Source: Pseudomonas lalkuanensis
Lineage (GTDB): Bacteria; Pseudomonadota; Gammaproteobacteria; Pseudomonadales; Pseudomonadaceae
NCBI RefSeq assembly: GCF_008807375.1
Contig: NZ_CP043311.1
Span: 1,220,001 to 1,284,000, forward strand
Length of the DNA: 64,000 nt
Direction: 5' to 3'
In this document: positions 56,892-64,000 of the stretch, one piece after another
Position numbering within the stretch: the stretch's first letter is position 1
Layout of the letters: each line of letters starts with the position of its first letter
The notes under the pieces: model-generated
The model's input: the letters and a program-made list of their open reading frames with translations, nothing else
The model's database searches: none
Told to the model about the DNA's origin: nothing
Translations under genes and position numbers: made by a program

Positions 56892-58442
56892 TCAACCGCG
56901 AACCCGCAGGCTGCGCCACAGGGCGGCCAGGAGCAGGGTGCTGACGGCCGCCCAACCGATGGCCTGGGCGTTGCCGAGGGTTTCCTCGTACAGCTGCGGC
57001 ACGATGCCGGCGCCGATCAGCACTGCCATCAGGGCGATCTCGCGGCGCGGCGCGGCGACCGGTCGGAACAGGTAGACCAGTGCCGGCAGCAGCAGGGCGG
57101 CGCTGGGGAAACTGCGGTAGCGGGCGTCGAACACCAGGGCCAGCATCAGCACCGCGCCGGCGAAGCCGGAGGCGCACAGCCACCAGCCGCCACGGGTTTC
57201 CAGCCAGTCGAACAGACGGCTGCGCACGCCGCCACGGGCGGAAAGTGCCAGGGCGCCGTGGGCCAGGACCATCAGGTTGAGGCCGACCAGGAAGGCGGCC
57301 CAGGCCCACTCGCCGACGAAGCGGCTGGTGACCCGCGCCAACTCGCCCCAGAGGCCGATGCAGCCGGCGCCCACGGCGGCCAGAATCGGCAGCACCAGGG
57401 CGGCTCGAGTCGAGGCGGGGCGACCGGCGAGCACCAGGGTGGCCAGGAAGATCAGGCCGGAAACACCCAGCCACATGGGCCAGTAGGGCAGGTTGGTGAC
57501 CGGGCCGGCCAGCACGCCTTTCTCCTGGCGATCGGCATCGAACAGGCCCCAGTAGCCGCCTACGGCGCCTTCGCTGGCGCGTTTCCAGGGCTGGTCGAAG
57601 GCTTCGATCAGGTTGTAGCCCCAGCCGTTTTCCTCGGCCATGGCGACGAAGCCACGGATGAACTTCGCCTCGTTGACCCGGCTCGGTACGGCGGTTTCGC
57701 GCTGGCGGCCTTCGCTGGGCCAGCCGGTTTCGCCGATGAAAATGTCCTTGGGCGCGAACTTGTTGCCGAACACCTGGCGGATCTCGGCGACATGGCGCAG
57801 GGCCTGGTCGATACCGGCAGGGTCGTCTTCCCAGTAGGGCAACAGGTGGATGGTGAGGAAGTCCACCGCCGGTGCCACTTCCGGATGGCGCAGCCAGAAT
57901 TCCCAGACGTCCGCGTAGGTGACCGGCTGCTTCACTTGCGCCTTGACCTGCCCGATCAGGCTGGCCAGTTGCGCGCCGGTGACTTCCTTGCGCAGCAGGG
58001 TCTCGTTACCCACGATCACCGACTGCACCACGTCCGGGTTGGCGTTGGCGGCCTTGATCAGGGCGTCGATCTCCTTCTGGGTATCCACCGGATTGCCGTT
58101 CACCCAGGCACCCAGCATCAGCTTCAGGCCGTGCTTGCGGGCCAGCTCCGGAATGGCTTCCAGACCGGTCATGGAATAGGTGCGAACGCAGTGGAAGCGG
58201 GTCGCCAGCAGGGCGAGGTCGGCGTCCATGCGTTCGGGGCGCAGCACGAAGGGCTGGTCGAACGGCGACTGGTCCTTGTCGAATGGGCTGTAGGACGCGC
58301 ACTGCAGCTTGTGGGTGGGGGTTGCGGCGTCCGGCAGGATCACCGGCTTGCCGAGGCCGTACCAGAGGCCGCCGAGGGCGACCACTGCGACCAGGAAGGA
58401 CAGCAGATAGGGGAGTACAGGGAAACGGGCGTTCTGACTCAT
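56892..58442 (-). CDS. GH17-like membrane glycoside hydrolase/beta-glucan enzyme
   Basis: A 516-residue protein. One N-terminal membrane anchor is followed by a periplasmic GH17-like catalytic domain (about 45-310): Val-Ile-Val-Gly-Asn-Glu-Thr-Leu near 143 contains the probable acid/base Glu, and Phe-Ile-Gly-Glu-Thr-Gly-Trp-Pro-Ser near 243 the nucleophile Glu. The C-terminal 200 residues have some six to eight membrane helices. This layout is that of NdvC-like beta-(1,3)/(1,6)-glucan enzymes. ATG 58442 gives the membrane anchor start. The glucan is unknown. Confidence 0.8.
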   Translation of the reverse strand: MSQNARFPVLPYLLSFLVAVVALGGLWYGLGKPVILPDAATPTHKLQCASYSPFDKDQSPFDQPFVLRPERMDADLALLATRFHCVRTYSMTGLEAIPELARKHGLKLMLGAWVNGNPVDTQKEIDALIKAANANPDVVQSVIVGNETLLRKEVTGAQLASLIGQVKAQVKQPVTYADVWEFWLRHPEVAPAVDFLTIHLLPYWEDDPAGIDQALRHVAEIRQVFGNKFAPKDIFIGETGWPSEGRQRETAVPSRVNEAKFIRGFVAMAEENGWGYNLIEAFDQPWKRASEGAVGGYWGLFDADRQEKGVLAGPVTNLPYWPMWLGVSGLIFLATLVLAGRPASTRAALVLPILAAVGAGCIGLWGELARVTSRFVGEWAWAAFLVGLNLMVLAHGALALSARGGVRSRLFDWLETRGGWWLCASGFAGAVLMLALVFDARYRSFPSAALLLPALVYLFRPVAAPRREIALMAVLIGAGIVPQLYEETLGNAQAIGWAAVSTLLLAALWRSLRVRG

Positions 58443-58542
58443 GTTCGGGCGTGCTTGCGTGAGGGCAAAGCCGCGCATCTTAGCGGATTAGCCCTCATCG
58501 CTCCTACGGTCCGCCGTGGAAAATCCGTACGGGGGATTTCCA

Positions 58543-58767
58543 CTACGCATGGTGGTGCAGCCAGGCGTGTTTCGGAATCTCCTGCGCCTGTGCGTCCGCC
58601 TTCTCGAAACGCTTCCAGATCTTCTCGTGGAAGTAGAAACCCACCGAGTTGCACAGCGGCTCCACCGCCGCCACCAGGCCGCCGACCGTGATGCTGCCGG
58701 TCAGGGCGTAGGCCACGCTGAAGGCAATGCAGAAGTGCATGATGGTGAAGGTCACGGTCTTGAGCAT
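58543..58767 (-). CDS. DUF2061 small membrane protein
   Basis: A 74-residue protein with two hydrophobic helices and the DUF2061 pattern: Lys-Thr-Val-Thr-Phe near the N-terminus, Ala-Leu-Thr-Gly-Ser, and Glu-Pro-Leu-Cys-Asn-Ser-Val-Gly-Phe-Tyr-Phe-His-Glu-Lys-Ile-Trp. The start follows GAGG. A Fur-box match overlaps the promoter region, so the gene is probably iron-repressed. The function of the family is not known to me. Confidence 0.85.
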   Translation of the reverse strand: MLKTVTFTIMHFCIAFSVAYALTGSITVGGLVAAVEPLCNSVGFYFHEKIWKRFEKADAQAQEIPKHAWLHHHA

Positions 58768-58777
58768 GGCGCACCTC

Positions 58778-58796
58778 GTTAATGAGAATTATTATT
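58778..58796 (-). promoter_or_regulatory. Fur box upstream of the DUF2061 gene
   Basis: GTTAATGAGAATTATTATT (plus strand) matches 15 of 19 bases of GATAATGATAATCATTATC. It begins 11 bases upstream of the start codon and covers a TATAAT-like stretch on the minus strand, so Fur binding should block transcription. Confidence 0.75.
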
Positions 58797-58879
58797 CGAT
58801 GTGCTCAGGTTAGGCCGGTCGTTCGATACAGGGAAATGCTCAACTGCCATGGGGCTGATAGTTTGGCTTTATGAATCTC

Positions 58880-58923
58880 CTACGACCTTGGTAGAGAACG
58901 CCCCGATGTACGACTAAGGTCGT
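58880..58923. promoter_or_regulatory. Inverted CCAAGGTCG-type sites upstream of yjcH-actP
   Basis: Two related sites: CTACGACCTTGGTAG at 58880-58894 and ACGACTAAGGTCGT at 58910-58923, facing each other so that ACGACCTT and AAGGTCGT form an inverted repeat. They end 69 bases before the yjcH start. The first, read in reverse, matches 13 of 15 bases of the repeat upstream of the MxtR/CrbS kinase gene. They are candidate sites for the CrbR/ErdR-type response regulator. Confidence 0.6.
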
Positions 58924-58991
58924 CTGTTGCGCTTGCACCGCCGTTCTATTGTTGGCTTCACCCGCAACCCGCGCTGTGGAGGACAACAACA

Positions 58992-59300
58992 ATGAACGAC
59001 AGCACTTACCAGCGGATTCAGGAGAATCCGCGCTTCCAGGAACTGGTTTCCAAGCGAGAGCGCTTCGCCTGGATACTCTCTGCCATCATGCTAGGCCTCT
59101 ATCTGGCCTTCATTCTCCTGATCGCCTTCGAGCCACAACTGCTCGGCACCCGCATCAACCCTGACTCTCCCGTTACCTGGGGTATCCCGCTCGGCGTCGG
59201 CCTGATCCTGTCTGCCTTCGTGCTGACCGGCATCTACGTCCGCCGCGCCAACGGCGAGTTCGACCGTCTGAACCAGGAAATCCTCAAGGAGGTCCAGTAA
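58992..59300 (+). CDS. yjcH: DUF485 membrane protein YjcH
   Basis: A 102-residue protein with two membrane helices. It has the DUF485 features: N-terminal Asn-Pro-Arg-Phe-Gln-Glu-Leu-Val and C-terminal [10 protein letters not shown]. YjcH is the usual partner of ActP in acetate operons. Its TAA stop shares a base with the actP ATG, so the pair is translationally coupled. The start follows GGAGGAC. Confidence 0.95.
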   Translation: MNDSTYQRIQENPRFQELVSKRERFAWILSAIMLGLYLAFILLIAFEPQLLGTRINPDSPVTWGIPLGVGLILSAFVLTGIYVRRANGEFDRLNQEILKEVQ

Positions 59301-60958
59301 TGATCGCGCGCATCCTTGCCGTGCTCGGCCTGATGGCCGTGGCGCCCGCACTCTGGGCCGCCGGCGCCATCGAGGGTGATGTCCAGCGCCAGCCGCTGAA
59401 CACCTCGGCCATCGTCATGTTCGTCGCCTTCGTTGGCGCCACCCTGTACATCACCTACTGGGCCTCCAAGCGCAGCAAGTCGGCCGCCGACTTCTATACC
59501 GCTGGCGGCAGCATCACCGGCTTCCAGAACGGCTTGGCGATTGCCGGCGACTACATGTCCGCCGCGTCCTTCCTGGGTATTTCCGCACTGGTGTTCACCT
59601 CCGGCTACGACGGCCTGATCTACTCCATCGGCTTCCTCGTGGGTTGGCCGGTGATCCTGTTCCTGATCGCTGAACGCCTGCGCAACCTCGGCAAGTACAC
59701 CTTCGCCGACGTGGCTTCCTATCGCCTGAAGCAGAAGGAGATCCGCACCCTGTCCGCCAGCGGTTCGCTGGTGGTGGTGGCCTTCTACCTGATCGCCCAG
59801 ATGGTCGGTGCCGGCAAGCTGATCGAGTTGCTGTTCGGCCTGAACTACCACGTGGCCGTGGTCCTGGTCGGCATCCTGATGGTGCTCTACGTGCTGTTCG
59901 GCGGCATGCTGGCCACCACCTGGGTACAGATCATCAAGGCTGTGTTGCTGCTCTCCGGCGCTTCCTTCATGGCGATCATGGTGCTCAAGCACGTCAACTT
60001 CGACATCAGCACCCTGTTCAGCGAAGCCATCAAGGTCCACCCGAAAGGCGAGGCCATCATGAGCCCCGGCGGCCTGGTGAAAGACCCGATCTCCGCCATC
60101 TCCCTCGGCCTGGCCCTGATGTTCGGTACCGCCGGCCTGCCGCATATCCTGATGCGCTTCTTCACCGTCAGCGACGCCAAGGAAGCCCGCAAGTCGGTGT
60201 TCTACGCCACTGGTTTCATCGGTTACTTCTACATCCTGACCTTCATCATCGGTTTCGGCGCGATCCTGCTGGTCAGCACCAACCCGGCCTTCAAGGACGC
60301 CACCGGCGCCCTGCTGGGCGGCAACAACATGGCCGCCGTGCACCTGGCCAACGCCGTAGGCGGCAGCCTGTTCCTGGGCTTCATCTCCGCCGTGGCCTTC
60401 GCCACCATCCTGGCGGTGGTTGCCGGCCTGACCCTGGCTGGTGCCTCGGCCGTGTCCCACGACCTCTACGCTTCCGTGTTCAAGAAGGGCAAGGCGAGCG
60501 AGAAGGATGAACTGCGCGTATCGAAGATCACCACCGTGTGCCTGGGCTTCGTGGCCATCGGCCTCGGCATCCTCTTCGAGAAGCAGAACATCGCCTTCAT
60601 GGTGGGCCTGGCATTCTCCATCGCCGCCAGCTGCAACTTCCCGGTACTGATCCTTTCCATGTACTGGAAGAAGCTGACCACCCGTGGCGCCATGATCGGC
60701 GGCTGGCTGGGCCTGGTCACCGCTGTTGCGCTGATGGTCCTGGGCCCGACCATCTGGGTACAGATCCTCGGCCACGCGACCGCGATCTACCCCTACGAGT
60801 ACCCGGCGCTGTTCTCCATCATCGTTGCCTTCGTTGGTATCTGGTTCTTCTCGATCACCGACAAGTCGACTGCCGCGGACGAAGAGCGTGCACGTTTCTA
60901 CCCGCAGTTCGTGCGCTCCCAGACCGGCCTGGGCGCCAGCGGTGCAGTAGCCCACTGA
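59300..60958 (+). CDS. actP: Cation/acetate symporter ActP
   Basis: A 552-residue SLC5 sodium:solute symporter with a signal-like N-terminus (ending Trp-Ala-Ala-Gly) and 13 predicted helices. Phe-Tyr-Thr-Ala-Gly-Gly-x-Ile-Thr-Gly-x-[14 protein letters not shown] is the ActP signature. It imports acetate and related short acids. It belongs to the same transporter superfamily as the N-terminal domain of the sensor kinase in this window, which by family knowledge controls it. A strong terminator follows. Confidence 0.95.
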   Translation: MIARILAVLGLMAVAPALWAAGAIEGDVQRQPLNTSAIVMFVAFVGATLYITYWASKRSKSAADFYTAGGSITGFQNGLAIAGDYMSAASFLGISALVFTSGYDGLIYSIGFLVGWPVILFLIAERLRNLGKYTFADVASYRLKQKEIRTLSASGSLVVVAFYLIAQMVGAGKLIELLFGLNYHVAVVLVGILMVLYVLFGGMLATTWVQIIKAVLLLSGASFMAIMVLKHVNFDISTLFSEAIKVHPKGEAIMSPGGLVKDPISAISLGLALMFGTAGLPHILMRFFTVSDAKEARKSVFYATGFIGYFYILTFIIGFGAILLVSTNPAFKDATGALLGGNNMAAVHLANAVGGSLFLGFISAVAFATILAVVAGLTLAGASAVSHDLYASVFKKGKASEKDELRVSKITTVCLGFVAIGLGILFEKQNIAFMVGLAFSIAASCNFPVLILSMYWKKLTTRGAMIGGWLGLVTAVALMVLGPTIWVQILGHATAIYPYEYPALFSIIVAFVGIWFFSITDKSTAADEERARFYPQFVRSQTGLGASGAVAH

Positions 60959-60985
60959 TCCACACTTCTTCCCTTGCAAGTATTG

Positions 60986-61010
60986 GGGCGGCCTTCGGGC
61001 CGCCCTTTTT
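60986..61010 (+). terminator. Terminator after actP
   Basis: An eight-base stem GGGCGGCC / GGCCGCCC with a TTCG loop and a five-T tract. Confidence 0.93.
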
Positions 61011-61510
61011 ATTTGGCTGAAGGGGGCTGGAGCTTTTTTGCCCAGGTCGTTGTCGAGTGGGCCCATGGTTTCTGTTTCGCCCTCCCGGGCGAGTCCCCTT
61101 TTCAAACGTCGGAATGCCGCCCACAAGAAAGTGACCAAAAGGCTTGCCCCTGCATCCGGGTTTGGCTTCGCCAAACTTCCTTCGCTCCATCCTTGCGCCG
61201 GGGGCAGGCGAGGGGGGCCATCCATGGCCCCACACGCCTCTCGCGGCGTCCATGTCGCTCGTTCCCCTGCACAAGGATTCCACTCAGCCTCCTGACGGGG
61301 CGGTGTCGCTGCCTCACCTCAGTTGCTCAGTTTCAAGCCGCTGGTGGCTTCAGGATTGCTTGTGCCTCGCTGGCGCGAGTCACCCCTCTACCTCTGGGAG
61401 AGGGGCCGGAGGTGAGGGAAGAGTCAGACTGCACGGAGTTCGACGAGTCTCATCACATAATTTTGCGAATCCAGTGTGAATACCTCGTCCCCGGCTTAAC
61501 GAGGCAGCGG
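61011..61510. other. Gene-free stretch with a dispersed repeat-like sequence
   Basis: About 500 bases with no convincing gene. The part near 61115-61315 has the look of a dispersed non-coding Pseudomonas element (AAGAAAGTGACCAAAAGGCT, then an inverted GGTTTGGC-TTC-GCCAAACT segment near 61160). A CCCCTCT/AGAGGGG hairpin followed by GGTGAGGGAAG at 61383-61420 resembles the repeat at 1237. Open frames here have poor codon character. Confidence 0.5.
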
Positions 61511-61666
61511 CTAGATCCTCCCCACCAGCATCAGAACCACCACAATGACCAGCAGTACCCCAACCATGCTCGACGGGCCATAGCCCCAGTGGCGGGAGTG
61601 AGGGAATACCGGCAGGCCGCCAATCAGCAGCAGGATCAGAATGACGAGCAGCAGAATGGTGATCAT
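61511..61666 (-). CDS. DUF3309 small membrane protein
   Basis: A 51-residue protein: a hydrophobic helix (Ile-Leu-Leu-Leu-Val-Ile-Leu-Ile-Leu-Leu-Leu-Ile-Gly-Gly-Leu-Pro), the motif Trp-Gly-Tyr-Gly-Pro-Ser, and a second helix (Val-Gly-Val-Leu-Leu-Val-Ile-Val-Val-Val). This is the DUF3309 pattern, common in pseudomonads and often linked to stress regulons. The frame continues upstream, but ATG 61666 with GGAG fits the family length. Function unknown. Confidence 0.8.
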   Translation of the reverse strand: MITILLLVILILLLIGGLPVFPHSRHWGYGPSSMVGVLLVIVVVLMLVGRI

Positions 61667-61801
61667 GGGCAAGGGCTCCTCGGTGGCTGGGATTGCCAGG
61701 GCACGCCGCGTTATCGTTGATGGCAGATCGTCCGTGCCTGTAGTAACCGACTGACCACCTTTCATGATGGTTCAGGGAAATCTCGCCATGGAAGCCAGCC
61801 G

Positions 61802-62170
61802 ATGAGTTACCGGATCGCCGCCGATGCCGTACTGCTGCTGCACCTGGCCTTCATCCTCTTCGTGGTATTGGGCGGGGTGCTGGTATTGAAGTGGCCGCGC
61901 CTGGCCCTGCTGCACCTGCCGGCGGTGGCCTGGGGGGCGACGGTGGAGCTGCTTCACCTGATCTGCCCCCTCACGCCCCTGGAGAACCACCTGCGCCGGG
62001 TGGCGGGGGAGGAGGGCTACAGCGGCGGCTTCGTCGAGCATTACCTGGGACCGCTGATCTATCCGGCGGGTCTGACGCCGGGCATCCAGCTCTGGCTCGG
62101 GGCCCTCGTGCTGCTGATCAACCTGGTGCCCTACGGGCTGCTGGCGAGGAGGCTGATGCGGCGCCGCTAG
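61802..62170 (+). CDS. DUF2784 membrane protein
   Basis: A 122-residue integral membrane protein with three to four helices. Leu-Leu-Leu-His-Leu-Ala-Phe-Ile-Leu-Phe-Val-Val, Trp-Gly-Ala-x-Val-Glu-Leu, Cys-Pro-Leu-Thr-Pro-Leu-Glu-Asn and Gly-Phe-Val-Glu-His-Tyr-Leu match the DUF2784 family. It is divergent from the DUF3309 gene. Function unknown. Confidence 0.82.
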   Translation: MSYRIAADAVLLLHLAFILFVVLGGVLVLKWPRLALLHLPAVAWGATVELLHLICPLTPLENHLRRVAGEEGYSGGFVEHYLGPLIYPAGLTPGIQLWLGALVLLINLVPYGLLARRLMRRR

Positions 62171-62274
62171 TGGTGTTTGCCCTCGTCATTCAGCGCCGTG
62201 ATTCAAGGGTGGGAGGACTATGGCCTTGGCTACACTGCGGCTCATCTACCGCACAAGCAGAAAGGCACCTCACC

Positions 62275-63081
62275 ATGCAAAACCGCATCATGATCACCGG
62301 CGCCGGATCCGGGCTCGGTCGCGAAATCGCCCTGCGCTGGGCTCGCGAGGGCTGGAAGCTGGCCCTGTCCGACGTCAACGAAGCCGGCCTGGCGGAAACC
62401 CTGAAGCTGGTCCGCGAGGCTGGCGGCGATGGTTTCACCCAACGCTGCGACGTCCGCGACTACAGCCAGCTCACCGCCTTCGCCCAGGCGTGCGAAGAGA
62501 AGCTCGGCGGCATCGACATTATCGTCAACAACGCCGGCGTCGCCTCGGGCGGCTTTTTCGAAGAGCTGTCCCTGGAGGACTGGGACTGGCAGATCGCGAT
62601 CAACCTGATGGGGGTGGTCAAGGGCTGCAAGGCCTTCCTGCCGCTGCTGCAGAAGAGCAAGGGGCGGATCATCAACGTCGCCTCCATGGCCGCGTTGATG
62701 CAGGGCCCGGCGATGAGCAACTACAACGTCGCCAAGGCGGGCGTGGTGGCCCTTTCCGAGAGCCTGCTGATCGAGCTCAAGGAAGAGGGCGTGGGTGTGC
62801 ACGTGGTCTGCCCGTCCTTCTTCCAGACCAACCTGCTGGACTCCTTCCGTGGGCCGACCCCGGCCATGAAGCAACAGGTGGGCAAGCTGCTGGAGAGTTC
62901 GCCAATCACCGCGTCCGATATCGCCGATTACATCTTCCGGGAAGTGGCCGCCGGCACTTTCATGATCCTGCCCCACGAGCAGGGCCGCATGGCCTGGGCC
63001 TTGAAGCAGAAGAACCCGCAGGCGCTCTATGACGAGATGGCCAGCATGTCGGCGAAGATGAAGGTCAAGCACCGCGCTTGA
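62275..63081 (+). CDS. SDR family oxidoreductase
   Basis: A 268-residue classical SDR: Thr-Gly-Ala-Gly-Ser-Gly-Leu-Gly near residue 8, Ser-Asp-Val-Asn after strand two (NAD-type Asp), Asn-Asn-Ala-Gly near 88, Val-Ala-Ser-Met and Tyr-Asn-Val-Ala-Lys near 149. ATG 62275 starts just before the first strand; the ribosome site is AAAGGCACC. It is not related by position to the SDR cluster at the start of the window. The substrate is unknown. Confidence 0.87.
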   Translation: MQNRIMITGAGSGLGREIALRWAREGWKLALSDVNEAGLAETLKLVREAGGDGFTQRCDVRDYSQLTAFAQACEEKLGGIDIIVNNAGVASGGFFEELSLEDWDWQIAINLMGVVKGCKAFLPLLQKSKGRIINVASMAALMQGPAMSNYNVAKAGVVALSESLLIELKEEGVGVHVVCPSFFQTNLLDSFRGPTPAMKQQVGKLLESSPITASDIADYIFREVAAGTFMILPHEQGRMAWALKQKNPQALYDEMASMSAKMKVKHRA

Positions 63082-63192
63082 GAATCTGGCTGTCCGATCG
63101 GTCAGGTTCGGCGCGGTTCGGGGTTGCCCGGCCGCGGACCGGGGGAGTAGGGTTGCTCCCCCGGCCTGACCGCCTATCCGGATGGACCCACA

Positions 63193-64000
63193 GTGAAACC
63201 CCTTTCCCGTGCGCTGCTGATGCTGGCTCTGGTGCTTGCCGCGATCAACCTGCGGCCCGGCATCACCTCCCTCGCCCCCCTGATCGAACGCATCGCCCAT
63301 GAGCTGGCACTGAGCCGCAGCCTGATCAGCCTGACCACGGCCGTGCCCGTGCTCTGCATGGGGCTCTTGGCGCCGTTCGCGCCGCGCCTGGCCGTGCGCT
63401 TCGGGCTGGAGCGGGTGATCACCTTCTGCCTGGGGCTGATCGGCGTCGCCCTGCTGGCCCGCCTGGGCAGCCACGCCAGCGCCGTGCTGATCGGCAGCGC
63501 CGTGGCCATGGGCGCGGGCATCGCGGTCGCCGGGCCGCTGCTCTCCGGTTTCATCAAGCGTCACTTCCACGACCAGGTCGGGCGGGTGGTCGCCTGGTAC
63601 TCCCTGAGCATGACCATGGGCGGTGCCGCCGGCGCGGTGCTGACGCCGCCGGTGACCCAGTTGCTCGGGGACCAATGGCATTTCGGCCTGGCCTTCTGGT
63701 CCGTGCCGGCGTTCTTCGCGTTGCTGCTCTGGCTGCGCATGCCCAATCGCGCCGAGTCCGCCAGCGATGCCGCGCAGGGCGGCCTGCCCTGGGGGGAGTC
63801 GCGAGCCTGGCTGATCACCGCATTCTTCGCTCTCCAGGCCGGCTTGTTCTACGCCCTGACCACCTGGCTGGTGGCCCGTTACCACGAAGCCGGCCTCAGC
63901 CTCCTGCACAGCAACAGCCTGTTCAGCCTGTTCATGCTGGTGGGACTGCCCAGCGCCTTCGTGCTGCCCTGGCTGGCCCAGCGCTTCGACAACCGCTACC
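63193..64000 (+). CDS. MFS transporter, CynX/NimT family (truncated by window end)
   Basis: At least 269 residues of a major facilitator protein starting at GTG 63193 and open to the window end. Ala-Ile-Asn-Leu-Arg-Pro-Gly-Ile near residue 17 and Ala-Pro-Arg-Leu-Ala-Val-Arg-Phe-Gly after helix two are typical of the cyanate/nitroimidazole (CynX/NimT) group. About eight helices are visible. No regulator is seen in the 111 bases upstream. The ligand is unknown. Confidence 0.85.
   Translation, partial: MKPLSRALLMLALVLAAINLRPGITSLAPLIERIAHELALSRSLISLTTAVPVLCMGLLAPFAPRLAVRFGLERVITFCLGLIGVALLARLGSHASAVLIGSAVAMGAGIAVAGPLLSGFIKRHFHDQVGRVVAWYSLSMTMGGAAGAVLTPPVTQLLGDQWHFGLAFWSVPAFFALLLWLRMPNRAESASDAAQGGLPWGESRAWLITAFFALQAGLFYALTTWLVARYHEAGLSLLHSNSLFSLFMLVGLPSAFVLPWLAQRFDNRY

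Noticed and set aside
59234..61225. A 663-codon minus-strand frame across actP
   Set aside because: Antisense to ActP; the translation is dominated by Gly, Gln, Asp and His with no domain.
62242..63909. A 555-codon minus-strand frame across the SDR and MFS genes
   Set aside because: Both plus-strand genes have clear family motifs, and the antisense product has none.

Overview
The window is chromosomal DNA of a high-GC gamma-proteobacterium, almost certainly Pseudomonas sensu lato close to the P. aeruginosa/P. resinovorans lineage. Supporting signs are the minC-minD-minE block, an MxtR/CrbS-type SLC5-histidine kinase, a Prc (AlgO) protease, a fused LplT-Aas-like acyltransferase, rdgC beside tRNA-Val/tRNA-Asp, and many REP elements built on GGAGCGAATTCATTCGCGA. 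From memory, gene order from the kinase (about 15.4 kb) to yjcH-actP (about 61 kb) largely follows PAO1 PA3271 down to PA3234. The modA, ahpC-ahpF and gmhA genes look like local insertions relative to that order. I saw no rRNA operon, phage, transposase or CRISPR array.

Layout. 0-5.7 kb: an accessory metabolic cluster with five short-chain dehydrogenases (one partial), an NAD-epimerase-like protein and two SnoaL/NTF2-like proteins. 5.7-15.4 kb: a GlxA-type regulator, a thioesterase, DUF488, PbpG, a divergent lysR-lysA pair, ZapE, an acyl-CoA synthetase overlapping a Crp/Fnr regulator tail to tail, and a small acidic protein. 15.4-25.3 kb: the MxtR/CrbS kinase, GNAT, AraC, AzlCD, the membrane acyltransferase, SugE behind a guanidine-II riboswitch, and RdgC. 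25.3-31.3 kb: a tandemly duplicated tRNA-Val/tRNA-Asp unit, an FKBP lipoprotein, YkvA, small genes, and an EAL-CBS-GGDDF protein. 31.4-37.7 kb: Prc, a quinone oxidoreductase, and ahpC/ahpF behind an OxyR-like site. 37.8-45.2 kb: an orphan modA with two ModE-like boxes, then a six-gene ABC transporter/phosphodiesterase/HAD operon facing its GntR regulator. 45.3-54 kb: GmhA, ApeB, a methyltransferase, RluA, MinEDC, an LpxL-type acyltransferase, a patatin and a pirin. 54-64 kb: an MlaA-like protein with a secreted hydrolase, a GH17-like membrane protein, a Fur-boxed DUF2061 protein, yjcH-actP, small membrane proteins, an SDR and a truncated MFS gene.

Functional links. The MxtR/CrbS kinase at 15.5-18.9 kb and the acetate permease operon yjcH-actP at 59-61 kb share an inverted motif centred on CCAAGGTCG in their promoter regions. 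This fits the known CrbS/CrbR control of acetate genes. The GntR regulator at 44.5 kb has matched operator-like palindromes at both ends of its divergent intergenic region, so it probably controls the transporter/phosphodiesterase/HAD operon, whose substrate is probably a phosphonate or phosphate ester. Further regulatory sites read directly from sequence are a guanidine-II riboswitch (sugE), ModE boxes (modA), an OxyR-like site (ahpC), a Fur box (DUF2061 gene), a LysR palindrome (lysA) and a stringent-type tRNA promoter.

The best candidates for something undescribed are the GntR/ABC/phosphodiesterase/HAD operon, the multi-SDR/SnoaL cluster, a 27-codon Cys-rich micro-ORF at 56.2 kb, and a palindrome- and DnaA-box-rich gene-free stretch at 26.8-27.06 kb.
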